DNA from: Catonia carolina
Lineage: Eukaryota; Arthropoda; Insecta; Hemiptera; Achilidae
DNA: 64,000 nt
Direction: 5' to 3'
Assembly (NCBI GenBank): GCA_035578175.1
Contig: JAQMRL010000007.1
Span: 50,490,227 to 50,554,226, forward strand
Shown: positions 10,116 to 21,120 of the stretch, piece by piece
Numbering within the stretch: position 1 is the stretch's first letter
Layout: the number at the start of each line of letters is the position of its first letter
Made by a program: the position numbers and the translations under genes
The notes under the pieces: model-generated
What the model was told of the DNA's origin: nothing
The model's database searches: none
What the model saw: the letters and a program-made list of their open reading frames with translations, nothing else

Positions 10116-10951
10116 CAGAATTTAATTTAAATTTAATTAAATTGTTTTTTTGCGTGCTTGTGTGTGTGTGTGAACAGAATACCTCAAGAACGGAACATCG
10201 TACAAATTTGAAACTTAAAACTTAACTTATATACCACTACCGGACCCGGCACAAACATTTTCATCAAAATGTATCAACCGGAAGTAGTAGTTTATTCGTG
10301 TAATTTTTCATTTTTTTGCGATTTTCTCAAAAACTGGTCCTACGATTTTTTTAAAAAATCGCCTGGTTTACTAAAGTTTTTATGCTCTACAAGATAGGGT
10401 AGGTGCCATATTTGCTGAAATTATTGGTGAGGCTGTTTTTACGTAAAAAAATTGTGTTTTTTTTAAGATTATGGCTTTAATATGCATTTCAGCGCAAAAG
10501 TTTCTGTAATAAAATATGTAGAGAATTTAAAATCCTACAACTTTTATTTCGAACATTGTTTTGTATAACGCTTAGTTTAGCGGTAATTTGCGATTTTCTG
10601 TTTTTTTCTCACGAAAACGTGTGAAAAATCGATGTTTTTAAGATTTCGGCCTTAGTATGCAATTTACGACAAAAGTGTATATAATTAAATTTATAGGAAA
10701 TTAACAGCACTATATCTTTTATTTAGAGAATTTTTCTCTACAGAGCCTAGTTTAGCGTGAAAGAGTGATTTTCCGTATTTTTAGGCCAACCAGGTCGATT
10801 TCCATTTTGCGTTTTTCACTCTTGATTAAAATAAGATAATATTTTTGATGTTAGTTTTTTGTTTATTTCTAATGTTTTATTACTAATGTTAGGTTATATT
10901 GGTCGTTATTTGCATTGGAAAGAGAAAGTTGTGTGAGTGATTCACACCAGA
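9894..10951 (-). mobile_element. Family A repeat, complete, nested in an older copy
   Basis: Landmarks are complete. The (TG)n array is split by a TTTAATTTAAATTTAATT insertion at about 10122-10140, with GTGAACAGAAT repeated on both sides, which suggests a local duplication. The insertion lies within a T run of the older copy, without any extra duplicated target bases. Confidence 0.88.
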
Positions 10952-11072
10952 CTTTTTATAACGATTAGCTAAAATAAATAAATTAAGATGTTACGTAACG
11001 AATATTGAAATATTTCGTTATAAGTTAAAAATAACTACTGATTTGATAAGTAATTAACTCTGTTAAAAAAAA

Positions 11073-11844
11073 TCTGGTGTGAAACACTCACACAACTTTC
11101 TCTTGCCAATATAAATAATTAACAATAAACCTAATATTAGTAATAAAACATTAGAAATAAACAAAATCCTAACCTCAATAAACATAACCTTATTTTAATC
11201 ATGAGTGAAAGACGCAAAATGAAAATCAACCTCAGTTTTGCTTAAAAATACGGAAAATCACTCTTTCACGCTAAACTAGGCTCTGTAGGGAAAAATTCTC
11301 TAAATAAAAGTTGCAGATCTTTTAATTTTCTATAAATTTGATTATATACACTTTTGTTACAAAATGCATACTAAGGACGAAATCCTAAAAAAATCGATTT
11401 TTCTCACGTTTTCGTGAGAAAAAAACAGAAAATTGCTAATTACTGATAAACTAAGCGTTATACAAAAAATGTTTGAAATTAAAGTTGTAGGATTTTAAAT
11501 TCTCTACAACTTTTATTAATAAATTTTTTCGCTAAATTGCATATTAAAGCCGTAATCTTAAAAAAACTTTGTTTTTACGTGAAAACAGCCTCACCAAGAA
11601 TTTCAGCAAACATGACGCCTACCCTATCTTGTACAGAATAAAAAATTGAGAAACCAGGCGATTTTTAAAAAAATCGTAGGACCAGTTTTTGAGAAAATCG
11701 CAAAAAAGTGAAAAATTACACGAATAAACTACTACTTCCGGTTGACCAATTTAAATGAAAATGTTCGTGTCGGGTCCGGTAGTGGTATGTAACTTAAGTT
11801 TCAAGTTTGAAGTTCATACGTTCTTCCGTTCTTGAGATACTCTG

Positions 11845-11935
<91 letters not shown>

Positions 11936-11946
11936 GCACACACACG

Positions 11947-12016
<70 letters not shown>

Positions 12017-12151
12017 GACCAATCGCTAAAAACATGTTTTTTGGGTTCAGGGGGTCTGAAAACGTATAGATCGGGTGAAAACTCGATTTCGAAAAATCGA
12101 CATGAAAACAATACTTTCCTTCCTATATATTCATGTAGGCAAGAGAAAGTA
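11073..12151 (+). mobile_element. Family A repeat, complete, long CA array
   Basis: Carries one of the longest arrays in the window (about 11847-12015), with CGCACG and CACGCGCGCGC interruptions at 11930-11962. Frames across it read as His-Thr repeats and are not proteins. Confidence 0.9.
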
Positions 12152-12343
12152 ATAAAATAACAGCTTCACAAAAAATCGGTATGAAAAATAAAACAAATTG
12201 AAAGAAACTGAATTTTTATACACCGATAGAATCACGCATAACTCACATCGTCATATCAGTTACAATTAGGAAATACAACTACTTTACATTTTACATTTCT
12301 GTGTAGCCAAGGGGTTAACTGTGTCATTGAGGTAATATTTTTT

Positions 12344-12529
12344 TACTTTCACTAGCCTATATGAATATATAGGAAGGAAAGTATTGTTTTAATGTCGATT
12401 TTTCGAAATCGAGTTTTCATCGGATCTATACGTTTTCAGACCCCCTGAACCCAAAAAACATGTTTTTAGCGATTGGTCTGTGTGTGTGTCTGTGTGTGTG
12501 TGTGTGTGTGCGCGCACGCGCGCGCGTGC

Positions 12530-12564
<35 letters not shown>

Positions 12565-13347
12565 TGTGCGCGAACAGAATATCTCAAGAATGGAACATTG
12601 TACGAACTTGAAACTTGAAACTTAAGTTACATACCACTATCGGACCTGACACGAATATTTTCATCAAAATCGATCAACCGGAAGTAGTAGTTTATTCGTG
12701 TAATTTTTCACTTTTTTGCGATTTTCTCAAAAACTGGTCCTACGATTTTTTTAAAAATCGCCTGATTTACTAATTTTTTTATGTTCTACAAGATAGGGTA
12801 GGCGCCATGTTTGCTGAAATTCTCGGCGAGGCTGTTTTCACGTAAAGAAATTGTTTTTTTCAGATTACGGCTTTAATATGCATTGTAGGGCAAAAATTTA
12901 TATAATAAAAGTTATAGAGAATGTAAAAACCTACAACTTTTATTTCAAACATTTTTTTGTATAACGCTTAGTTTAGCAGTAATTAGCAATCTTCTGTTTT
13001 TTTCTCACGAAAACGTGTGAAAAATCGATATTTTTAAGATTTCGGTCTTAGAATGCATTTTACGACAAAAGTGTATATAATCAAATTTATAGGAAATTAA
13101 AATATCTACACCTTTTAGTTATAGCATTTTTCTCTACAGAGCCTAGTTTAGTGTGAAAGAGTGATTTTCCGTATTTTTAAGCCAAACTGAATTTGATTTT
13201 CATTTTGCGTCATTCACTCATGATTAAAATAAGGTTATGTTTTTGAGGTTAGTTTTTGTTTATTTCTAATATTTTATTAATAATGCTAGGTTTATTATTA
13301 ATTATTTGCATTGGCAAGAAAAAGTTGTGTGAGTGTTTCACACCAAA
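12344..13347 (-). mobile_element. Family A repeat, complete
   Basis: The subterminal repeat has small changes (ACTTTCACTAGCC) and the far end reads CACCAAA. The (TG)n array at about 12479-12562 contains a CG/CA-alternating island (12509-12535). Confidence 0.88.
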
Positions 13348-13600
13348 TTTTTTTCGCTTAATTTCTCTCAGTAATTGCAGCACTGCTATCGGTTAGTATA
13401 GCAATATCGGCTGTTATGTGTAAGCTCGCATTATTCTCACTCATACTATAGTACTGGAATCAGGAATTATGTTGACATCAGTATTAATTGCCAGTGGAAG
13501 GAGAAAAATACAACCTGATAAAAATCAAATAAATAAACAATAAATACATTTATTTCCTACTAAACGTTACATGAAAAAGAAAGAAACCCGTAACTAAATA

Positions 13601-13863
13601 CGAGGTGTGGCTATTAAATAACGAGACTGACATAAAAAATTTTATTTTTATTTTACACATAATCACTTATTGTCACTTTCAATATACACTCCTTATCTAT
13701 CCCTACAACCCTCCATGCGAATTTTCCATTTTTGGAAACAGAGCTGGAAGTCATCTTCTGTCAGCTCCTGAAGGAGCGGACACGTGCCGCTTTCTCTTTG
13801 ACAGCTTCCACAGACTCAAATCTTGTCCCTTTTAATACAGATTTCACCTTTGAATATACCTCG
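13601..13863. mobile_element. Short mariner-derived remnant
   Basis: Starts at TA with the mariner-type end CGAGGTGTGGCTATTAAATA and continues into sequence that is the reverse complement of a mariner transposase 3' end (compare 18928-19178). The right boundary is uncertain: CCTCG at 13859-13863 may be a worn terminal repeat. The transposase catalytic core is absent. Confidence 0.7.
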
Positions 13864-13876
13864 CACAAATAACAAA

Positions 13877-14639
13877 TTTTATTTCTTACGTCCCGTCGCG
13901 GCTTTGCACGCGAAAAATGGTGTAATCACTTTTTTTTTAATATGTAGCAGAAAATAGCAGAAAAATAGGCGAGATTCTCGTTGTTCCTCCGTTTCAGCAG
14001 TTCTTGCTTTTTGAAGTTTTTTTGCTCTTGAAGATTTTCTTCCTAGTAATGGTTTTTTGATGGCATTATTGAAAATGGAAAAAACAAGAAACAAAATAAA
14101 GACCACAAAAAAATAATTGGCAAAACCAAAAACTTAAATCTACGTTGAATAAAATAAAAGTCAAAATAAAATATCAAAGCAATTGCTCACTCACCAATTA
14201 AAAGAAAATTAAAACAAATTAAAGAAACACGGAACTTTACTTTTATAAATTACTCAACAATACAAAATCGTATCTACATGATAAAATACAATAAAAAATA
14301 ATCATGTGATGTTGTCACCAGCTGATTCTTAGCACCACGTCGCTATTTGCTAAATCATATGACTTTAATTAAGACGAATCTTTATTTGAATCACATCAGC
14401 TGGTTTAAAAGCAGCAGATTATCTAACGTCATAAAAGCCTTAATGTAGGACATAAACATTATTTTCAATCCTTTAAGGCTAACTTTTTAAGGGTTTCAAT
14501 AGCCTAAAACCTGCACCGGCATCATAGTTACAACATAAGAAAACTGCATTAAAATTGGTTCAGTAATTTAGGAGATAAAGGGGAACATACACGCACACAC
14601 ACATACATAGAATTTTATATATATATATATATATATAGA
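13877..14639 (-). mobile_element. Non-autonomous Helitron, reverse
   Basis: On the minus strand it begins with TC (14639) and a TATATA tract, as many insect Helitrons do. It ends near 13877 in GTGCAAAGCCGCGACGGG, matching the 3' hairpin region of the copy at 22764-23251 that has a proper CTAG end. The body (13890-14315) is nearly identical to that copy. CTAG is missing here, next to the mariner remnant. No replication protein is encoded. Confidence 0.65.
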
Positions 14640-15210
14640 TAATAGATTATAAATAAATGTTTTTCTTGAAGAGATTTTCATTTTTACAAATCATCTTAAC
14701 TATTCCTCATAAATTAGTTAATAATTAAAAAACAAAAACAATTAAATAGTAAAATAAAATAAATGTAAAGCTGGAAAAATTACCTATAAAAATGTAGAAT
14801 ACAAAGAACACTTTTTAATTCAAAAAAAGATTATAAGTCTCAGACGGTGATGGATCGTTAACGTTTAGCATATTAATCATTATGTAACCGTTTAACCTTG
14901 TTAACTATTTTAGATGCGTTTTCAATATATCGCTACAACACTTCAGTCATTTAGAAATCCTTCAAACAATTGATTTATAATTTCATTTTCTAAAAAAATT
15001 GATCGGCATAAAATATGTTTAAATTATTATTAATGCAAATATAAACCGGCCTTACGGGGTTCTGCTACTGGAAATTGAAAAAAAAATTAATATTTTTGTT
15101 TTTTGATCTAAAATATTCTACACTTTCTTCTGCGTAAAATGATGTAATACATTGTTAATTGTGCCATTGTTAATAATACAACGGCTAATATGGTTCTTTC
15201 GGGATCTGGT
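14640..15210. other. Unassigned A/T-rich sequence
   Basis: No recognised genes or shared repeats. Its last part is the target in which the following LINE landed (duplication 15211-15230). Confidence 0.45.
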
Positions 15211-15233
15211 TGTAATCTTCTTGAACTTATTTT

Positions 15234-16188
15234 TACTTTCTCTTGCCTATATGAATATATAGGAAGGAAAGTATTGTTTTCATGTCGATTTTTCGAAATC
15301 GAGTTTTCACCGGATCTATACGTTTTCAGACCCCCTGAACCCAAAAAACATGTTTTTAGCGATTGGTCTGTGTGTGTGTGTGTGTGTGTGTGTCTGTGTG
15401 TGTGTGTGTGTGAACAGAATATCTCAAGAACGGAACATCGTACGAACTTGAAACTTGAAACTTAAGTTACATACCACTACCGGACGCGACACGAACATTT
15501 TCATCAAAATCGGTCAACCGGAAGTAGTAGTTTATTCGTATAATTTTTCAGTTTTTTGCGATTTTCTCAAAAACTGGTCCTACGATTTTTTTTAAAATCG
15601 CCTATTTTACTCAATTTTTTATTCTCTACAAGATAGGGTAGGCGCCATGTTTGCTGAAATTCTCGGTGAGGCTGTTTTCACGTAAAAACGTTGTTTTTTT
15701 AAGATTACGGCTTTAATATAAATTTCAGCGCAAAAACTTATATAATAAAAGTTGTAGAGAATTTAAAAACCTACAACTTCTGTTTCAAACATTTTTTTGT
15801 ATAACGCTTAGTTTAGCGGTAATTTGCGATTTTCTGTTTTTTTTCTCACGAAAACGTGAGAAAAATCGATTTTTTTAACATTTCGGTCTTAGTATGCATT
15901 TTACGACAAAAGTGTATATAATAAAAGTTATAGAAAATTAAAAGATCTACAACTTTACCTTAGAGCATTTTTCTCTACAGAGCCTAGTTTAGCGTGAAGG
16001 CGTGATTTTCCGTATTTTTAAGCCAAACTGAGTTCGATTGTCATTTTGCGTCATTCACTCGTGATTAAAATAAGGTTATGTTTTTGAGGTTAGTTTTTGT
16101 TTATTTCTAATATTTTATTAATAATGTTAGGTTTATTATTAATCATTTGCATTTGCAAGAGAAAGTTGTGTGAGTGTTTCACACCAGA
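15234..16188 (-). mobile_element. Family A repeat, complete, short TG array
   Basis: Near-consensus copy with a (TG)n of only about 45 bases (15369-15413). It sits at the 3' end of the LINE composite, directly after the left target duplication. Confidence 0.9.
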
Positions 16189-16194
16189 TTTTTA

Positions 16195-16640
16195 TTCATG
16201 CGAGGATTTACAGCCCCAGCTATATTATAGATTCCTAAGCATCACCTCTCTCTGTCTCGACAGTCCCCATCGGAGAGCCGCCACAAAGACATTGCCTCCA
16301 GCACCCCATCCAACCATGTTACTTCCGGCGTACCCCTCCTTCTTCTTCCGGCTGGCATCCATTCCTATACCCTCTTTAGCCATCTGTCATCTTCCATCCT
16401 CTACAAATGGCCAAACCATTTTAACTGCTTCCGGGATATAGTATCCATGATATTTCCTTGAACGCCGATTCTGCTCCCAATTTCAGAATTCGGAATTCGT
16501 TCGATCCGCTTCACATCTCAGCTCCGCCTCCAGAAATCCATCTCCACCGCTTTTAGGCGATCCTTCTCTCTCTTTGTTGATACCCACACTTTTTTTCATC
16601 CAGGAGACTCCAAAAGGGAGTATAGGACATGTCAAGATAA
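16195..16640 (-). pseudogene. LINE ORF2 C-terminal relic, distal part
   Basis: One reading frame with four in-frame stops gives the C-terminal segment of a non-LTR retrotransposon polyprotein: KAVEMDFWRRS, then RKQLKWFGHL, RMEDDRW and PAGRRRRGTPEVTWLDGV. These blocks (an AVEMDFWRR-type block, a WFGH block and an Arg-rich WxDGV block) are familiar in insect LINEs after the reverse transcriptase. Higher G+C than the surroundings fits a coding origin. It continues the frame of 17085-17325, from which it is separated by another LINE. Confidence 0.72.
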
Positions 16641-16649
16641 AGCTTATAA

Positions 16650-17084
16650 ACAAAAAGTCAATCACAATGATAAATTCATCACTTACCACCAAAATTTGTT
16701 TCTCCTACTGCTTACTTCAGTAGGCTTGTCATGAACCCCTTTGTACCAAGTAGCACACAAAATTAAAAAATTAAACACAATGATAAATTCATCACTTACC
16801 AATAATTTGTTACCGCTACTGCTTAACTTAGTAGGCTTGTCATGAATCCCTTCGTATCAAACAGTACACAATATTTGTTTAATTAGAAATACTTTTCGAC
16901 CAAAAAGTATTTAGAAAGGAATTCGTGCACACTGTAAAATGTTTTATCAATCAAGTATTGTTTTAGTTTTTTTAAATGACTTAAATTGTCACAACTTTTT
17001 AAACCTTGTGGCAATTTATTGATGTATTTTCTTCCTACATAAGTTGGTTTTTGTTCAAACAATTTAGTGTTGTGATTAGCAACA
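16650..17084 (-). mobile_element. CR1/jockey-like LINE 3' end inserted in a LINE
   Basis: The minus strand carries a C-terminal frame (LFEQKPTYVGRKYINKLP, then FYSVHEFL) typical of CR1/jockey-type LINE C-termini, followed by a 3' region of two tandem units at 16667-16880. It interrupts the coding frame of the host LINE between its HAILE and AVEMDFW segments. Confidence 0.65.
16667..16880 (-). repeat. Two tandem units in LINE 3' region
   Basis: Units of about 100-112 bases start at AATGATAAATTCATCACTTA (16667 and 16779). Each contains AGTAGGCTTGTCATGAA and a CACAAAAT/CACAATAT end. They lie directly downstream, on the minus strand, of the LINE coding relic, so they are probably its 3' untranslated repeats. 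Confidence 0.7.
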
Positions 17085-17325
17085 TAATAATCAATTCTGT
17101 TTCTTGTGAAGTGGTTTTGAACATCTAAACTCTTCCGCAGCATAGGTACGCACTCTCTCCAGGATAGCGTGATAAACATTTATCTTTGTCTCCTTCCATA
17201 TTTTATCATTCCTAAGGACGGAATTTAACTGCCCTATAACCCTTCGCCCTTGCGAAATCTTGTTGTTTACTTCCGCTGCACTTGTTCCGCTCCTATCAAA
17301 GATGACTCCCAGATAATCAAGATTA
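17085..17325 (-). pseudogene. LINE reverse transcriptase relic, proximal part
   Basis: The minus-strand frame reads LDYLGVIFDRSGTSAAEVNN, then RRVIGQLNSVL and ETKINVYHAILE. This is the thumb-proximal region of LINE reverse transcriptases with the FxYLG-type block. It begins right after the 20-bp target duplication, so the insertion was 5'-truncated; the catalytic YADD region is absent. Confidence 0.68.
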
Positions 17326-17343
17326 TAATCTTCTTGAACTTAT

Positions 17344-17817
17344 AATTCTAAATATTTTTAACAACGAATTAATAAAGTATAATAAACTATAACGGTTATA
17401 ACTACTGGTAATTACAATTTAACTGCGTATCATAAAGTAATTACAAAATGTTATTAATAATTTAAAACTTTAACAAAAAATAAAATGTGACAATTTACAA
17501 TAAATAATTAATTAATCGTACTAACAAAACCAACTATTGTGCCTAAATTTCTAAACACAAAAACATCTCACTCGTAAACGTTAAGTTCTAAACTGGTTAT
17601 TCGAACAATAAATGCACTGGTTCCATTCATCTGAAATACTATTACTCATCAATGGAACGTAATCCAATTTCCTGATTGATAAGGATGCTTTGTTGAGACT
17701 AAAAGAATAATAGAACTGAAAATTGTAATTTCTCCACTTGCCAGAACTTTCTATTGAATAGTAGATGTAACATATACATAAATATGAATGAATAACAATT
17801 AATGGACACAACTAAAT
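17344..17817. other. Unassigned A/T-rich sequence
   Basis: No recognised genes or shared repeats. It ends at the AGCCGAATAT target duplication of SINE B. Confidence 0.45.
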
Positions 17818-17827
17818 AGCCGAATAT

Positions 17828-18223
17828 GTTGTTTAGGTCATCAGCTGAAATGCTGGTTTGAACCTCTAGAGGCTTCACTAAGTAAAACGAGGACTGAGGT
17901 GGTTTACCATTGTCTTCCTTAGTGAGTGGTAGAGGATGATTATCAGCATGCCAGGCCCTCTGAAACGCATCTACATTCCACCCTCTAAATGACACCTTCA
18001 CTTCATTCACCACAGGGTATGGCTGTACTATGATGAAATTCCTTACTCTCAGAGGTGATAACTGTGACTATTGTCTTTTACACCTCTACCTCTTTTGTTC
18101 TTAAATGCTTCAGTCATGCAATTGGCTGACCATGTAATAAGAAAGAACTATTTTTTTTTGTAGCCCTGGAACTAGCAGATCGAGTGTAAATAATTTAACA
18201 CTCCACCTGCCCGTTATTGACAA
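17828..18223 (-). mobile_element. SINE-like family B, full length
   Basis: 396 bp, flanked by AGCCGAATAT / AGCCTAATAT (17818-17827, 18224-18233). The 3' hairpin is slightly worn here (CAGCTGAAATGCTG on the plus strand), and the (AAC)n tail is short. Confidence 0.8.
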
Positions 18224-18233
18224 AGCCTAATAT

Positions 18234-18925
18234 AACTCTACATTTTGGCAACAGGTAATAACTTTTATACAATAACTGTTATTGACAAAACACAAAAACT
18301 GTTGTATTCAAAAGATACCTTTTTTCACAATAATGGTTTACAGATTTTCAAAATTAACATCATATAATAAGCAATGTCTCAAAAATGTACGAAATATTAA
18401 ATTTTTACAATAATCTTTTTGTTTTCTAAAATAATCTAAGCCTATAAACAAATATAACTTTTTTATAATATAGATGAGACATCTTCATCATCCAGTGTTT
18501 ATACTAAATTACCTATTTTCACTGAGTTATAAATCGTGATTCTGCCTGTTTGGATTTTGACTGGGGATTGCAAACATTCGGGGACGCTAATCTGTGAACA
18601 AGCCAAGTCAAAATTATGTAATGTACCGAGTGATTAATTCAAGCTTACTGCTCTAATTTCATTTCATTAAACATCATTAATTTACACGGGTCAATTACTA
18701 TGTTTGTCTTTTCTGGAGGTGTTGTCATAACAGTAATTATGTTTGCTGTTGTAATCCGTCTCATTTACATATAGCAAATAAATTACGGCAACTTGCGCTA
18801 ACTTCCTCGTTGATCCTCAAGCTGTGTAACATTTTACTAATTTTAGGTGAAGCACTTACAATAATGATAAGATATTAATGTGACAACTACAAGAGAGGGA
18901 AATGGTGCAATTCGGAAGTTTGGCG
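18234..18925. other. Unassigned A/T-rich sequence
   Basis: No recognisable coding sequence or repeat shared within the window. Confidence 0.45.
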
Positions 18926-18927
18926 TA

Positions 18928-19846
18928 CGAGGTGTGGCTATTAAATAACGAGACTGACGTTGTAAAAAGTTTTATTTTAATTTTATACGTAATTACTTAT
19001 TGTCACATTCAATATACACTCCTTCTCTATCCCTACAACGCTCCATGCGAATTTTCCATTGTTGGAAACAGTGCTGAAAATTATCTTCTGTCAGCTCTTT
19101 CAGGAACACGTGCCGCTTTCTCTTTTACGGCTTCCACAGACTCAAATCTTGTCTCTTTTAATGCAGATTTCACCTTAGGGAAAAGGTGGAAGATGTGATG
19201 AAATATGTTTTTTTTATGATCCGGAAACGAAGCGCCAATCCATGCGCTGGAAGAGCCGAACTTCACCGAAAGCCAAAAAAGGTCGAATGAGCAAGTCAAA
19301 ATTTAAAGCAATGATGAGTGTTTTTTTTTATATCTATGGGATTGTGTACCTTCACTGGGTTCCTGAAGGTGAAACAATTAAACAGTATTACTACCTTGAG
19401 ATACTTTCTAAACTACGTCAAATAGTAAGGAAAAAAGGCCCCGAAACGTGGAAGGACAAATCATGGGTTCTCCATCAAGACAATGCGCCAGCTCATTCCC
19501 CGTTATCTGTCAAGAGGTTCCTAGTCAAGTATAGCATCTCAGTGTTAGAACAACCACTTTATTCGCCAGATCTTGCAATATGTGACTTCTACCTGTTCTC
19601 TAAGGTGAAATCTGCATAAAAAGGGACAAGATTTGAGTCTGTGGAAGCTGTAAAAGAGAAAGCGGCACGTGTCCTATAGGAGCGGACAGAAGATGACTTC
19701 TAGTACTGTTTCCAACATGGGAAAATTCGCATGGAGCGTTGTAGGGATAGAGAAAAAGTGTATATTGAATTGACAATAAGTGATTATGTATAAAATAAAA
19801 ATAAAATTTTTTTTGTCAGTCTCTTTTATTTAATAGCCACACCTCG
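18928..19846 (+). mobile_element. Fold-back mariner element
   Basis: Flanked by TA on both sides (18926-18927, 19847-19848), with about 30-bp ends: left CGAGGTGTGGCTATTAAATA; right the same in inverse with small changes. The left arm (about 18928-19178) is the reverse complement of the right arm (about 19600-19846), so the normal 5' half has been replaced by an inverted copy of the 3' half. The middle keeps part of the transposase on the plus strand. Confidence 0.88.
19220..19619 (+). pseudogene. Mariner transposase, internal fragment
   Basis: The frame from about 19220 reads DPETKRQSMRWKSRTSPKAK, then MSKSKFKAMM, GIVYLHWVPEG, HQDNAPAH, YSPDLAICDFYLF and SKVKSA. This matches the mariner transposase catalytic domain, with the second aspartate in HQDNAPAH and the third in SPDL (DD34D type). 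The N-terminal helix-turn-helix domain and the first catalytic aspartate, just before YDPETKRQ, are lost at the fold-back junction near 19200. The C-terminal part (ESVEAVKEK) continues past a stop at 19619. Non-functional. Confidence 0.9.
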
Positions 19847-20026
19847 TATGTCATATTTTATATACGACACATATTAATGTTTATGTTGTTTTTTTTTGAG
19901 TCAACTGTTTAGAATTTTCTAGAAGGCTAACTTAGCGACCTAAAATTAGGTGTACACTAATTAATCTATGACGAGTCTTGTTCGAGAGCTTGTACATTAA
20001 AGTTGAATAGTCTTTTGTTTTGCTCA

Positions 20027-20190
20027 TAACAGACAGGTGAAGTGTTAAATTATTTGCACTCGATCTGCTAGTTCTAGGAATAAAGTTCTGTTTCTTATCA
20101 CATGGTCAGCCAATTATATGACTGAAGCATTTAAGAACAGAAGAGGTAGAGGTGTAAAAGACATTAGTCACAGTTATCTTCTCTCAAAGT
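20027..20190 (+). mobile_element. SINE family B, 5' fragment
   Basis: Matches the 5' half of SINE B in plus orientation (ACAGGTGAAGTGTTAAATTA through the AAGAGGTAGAGGTGTAAAAG block) and stops before the conserved CCCTGTGG block. The 3' half is missing next to the TA transposon at 20220. Confidence 0.7.
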
Positions 20191-20219
20191 TTAATTCCCT
20201 TAATTAAAATTTTATTATA

Positions 20220-21009
20220 GATACTGAAGTCACAAGATTGACTTTTGCGTTTGGATGGGCTGTGAGGAAGGGAAGTGAAAATTTGACAGTGCTGCCAACC
20301 TCAGCAGTGAGACACTACTGTGCAGTTTCTACATACATTTTGTAAGCTGTTGTTTATTCGAAGAAAATGTTTTCTTCATAAAACTTATAAGAAATAAATG
20401 TGACCTGTAATATTGCCTATAACTTAATTACATGACTAGAAATGTTTGATTTGCTGTAATTATCAGCTACCTAATTCCATTGGAACAAAATGTTCTACGT
20501 ATGAATCGCCTTCTTTACTATCGCTGTCACCGGCGTCTTCAGTATCAGTCTCACCTAACCGTTTCTGTTTTTTACCGGTTGTCAACAAAACTGTTGAAGA
20601 ATAGCTTCTTCATGTCTTTAATTTCCTTCTTTATTTTTCGAATTGTGGAAAGAGGAACATCACAGTAGTTAGCCACTAGCTTATGGCTTTTGTTAAGAGG
20701 CAGGGAAAGACTTTTTTTGTTTAGCTTCAACTTCACAGCATTTTATTACACTGCATGTATTAGATTTAGCTCAGCGCTGTGAATAGTCTGCCCACGTTTT
20801 CGAGAAACTAACATTTCTGTTTACGGTAAGAAACAAATATATTCGTACGGTTAACCTACAAAAGGTGCCGCGATTTACTGCACATGCTTTGGGTGTAGTA
20901 TAAGTTGTTGTTTGTTGCATTGAAATTAAAGCGGTTGCGCATGTGCATTGATGCTGTTCCCCCCTTTACCCCTCGTCGCAAACGAGGGCAAAATCGTGAC
21001 TCAAGTAAC
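20220..21009 (-). mobile_element. TA-flanked DNA transposon, second copy (family T1)
   Basis: Collinear with 3945-4700 along its length, with small insertions. The ends are GATACTGAAGTCACAAG and, inverted, GTTACTTGAGTCACG, flanked by TA (20218-20219, 21010-21011). The minus-strand frame at the 20815 end reads SRKRGQTIHS and is stopped after about 20 codons, so the transposase is dead. Confidence 0.68.
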
Positions 21010-21120
21010 TATGACTACAGATGAAGGAAACCTAATTATTAATATTCTCTTATATTTATTCATTATTCGCAAAATTCTCTCCTTAAATACTAAATATGTA
21101 ATAAATTGTCAAAAAGTAGA

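Larger units (their letters stand above)
15211..17343 (-). mobile_element. Composite LINE insertion with 20-bp target duplication
   Basis: A near-perfect direct repeat sharing TAATCTTCTTGAACTTAT lies at 15211-15230 and 17324-17343. Between them, on the minus strand, is a 5'-truncated LINE (17325 to about 16195) whose coding sequence is interrupted by a second LINE end (about 16650-17084). A family A copy occupies the LINE tail (15234-16188). The long direct repeat is what target-primed reverse transcription leaves, so it is read as the boundary of the oldest insertion. Confidence 0.68.

Noticed and set aside
11807..12160. Long His-Thr, Cys-Val and Val-Cys open frames across CA/TG arrays (also near 5659, 7537, 9862, 43253, 56003, 57055, 58501, 59273)
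   Set aside because: They are translations of dinucleotide arrays plus the conserved family A flank. The same flank peptides recur in every copy because the DNA repeats, not because of a protein.
16097..16441. 114-codon plus-strand frame with a hydrophobic start, resembling a secreted protein
   Set aside because: It begins in the family A end and runs antisense through a LINE coding relic. The minus-strand reading has recognisable LINE blocks.
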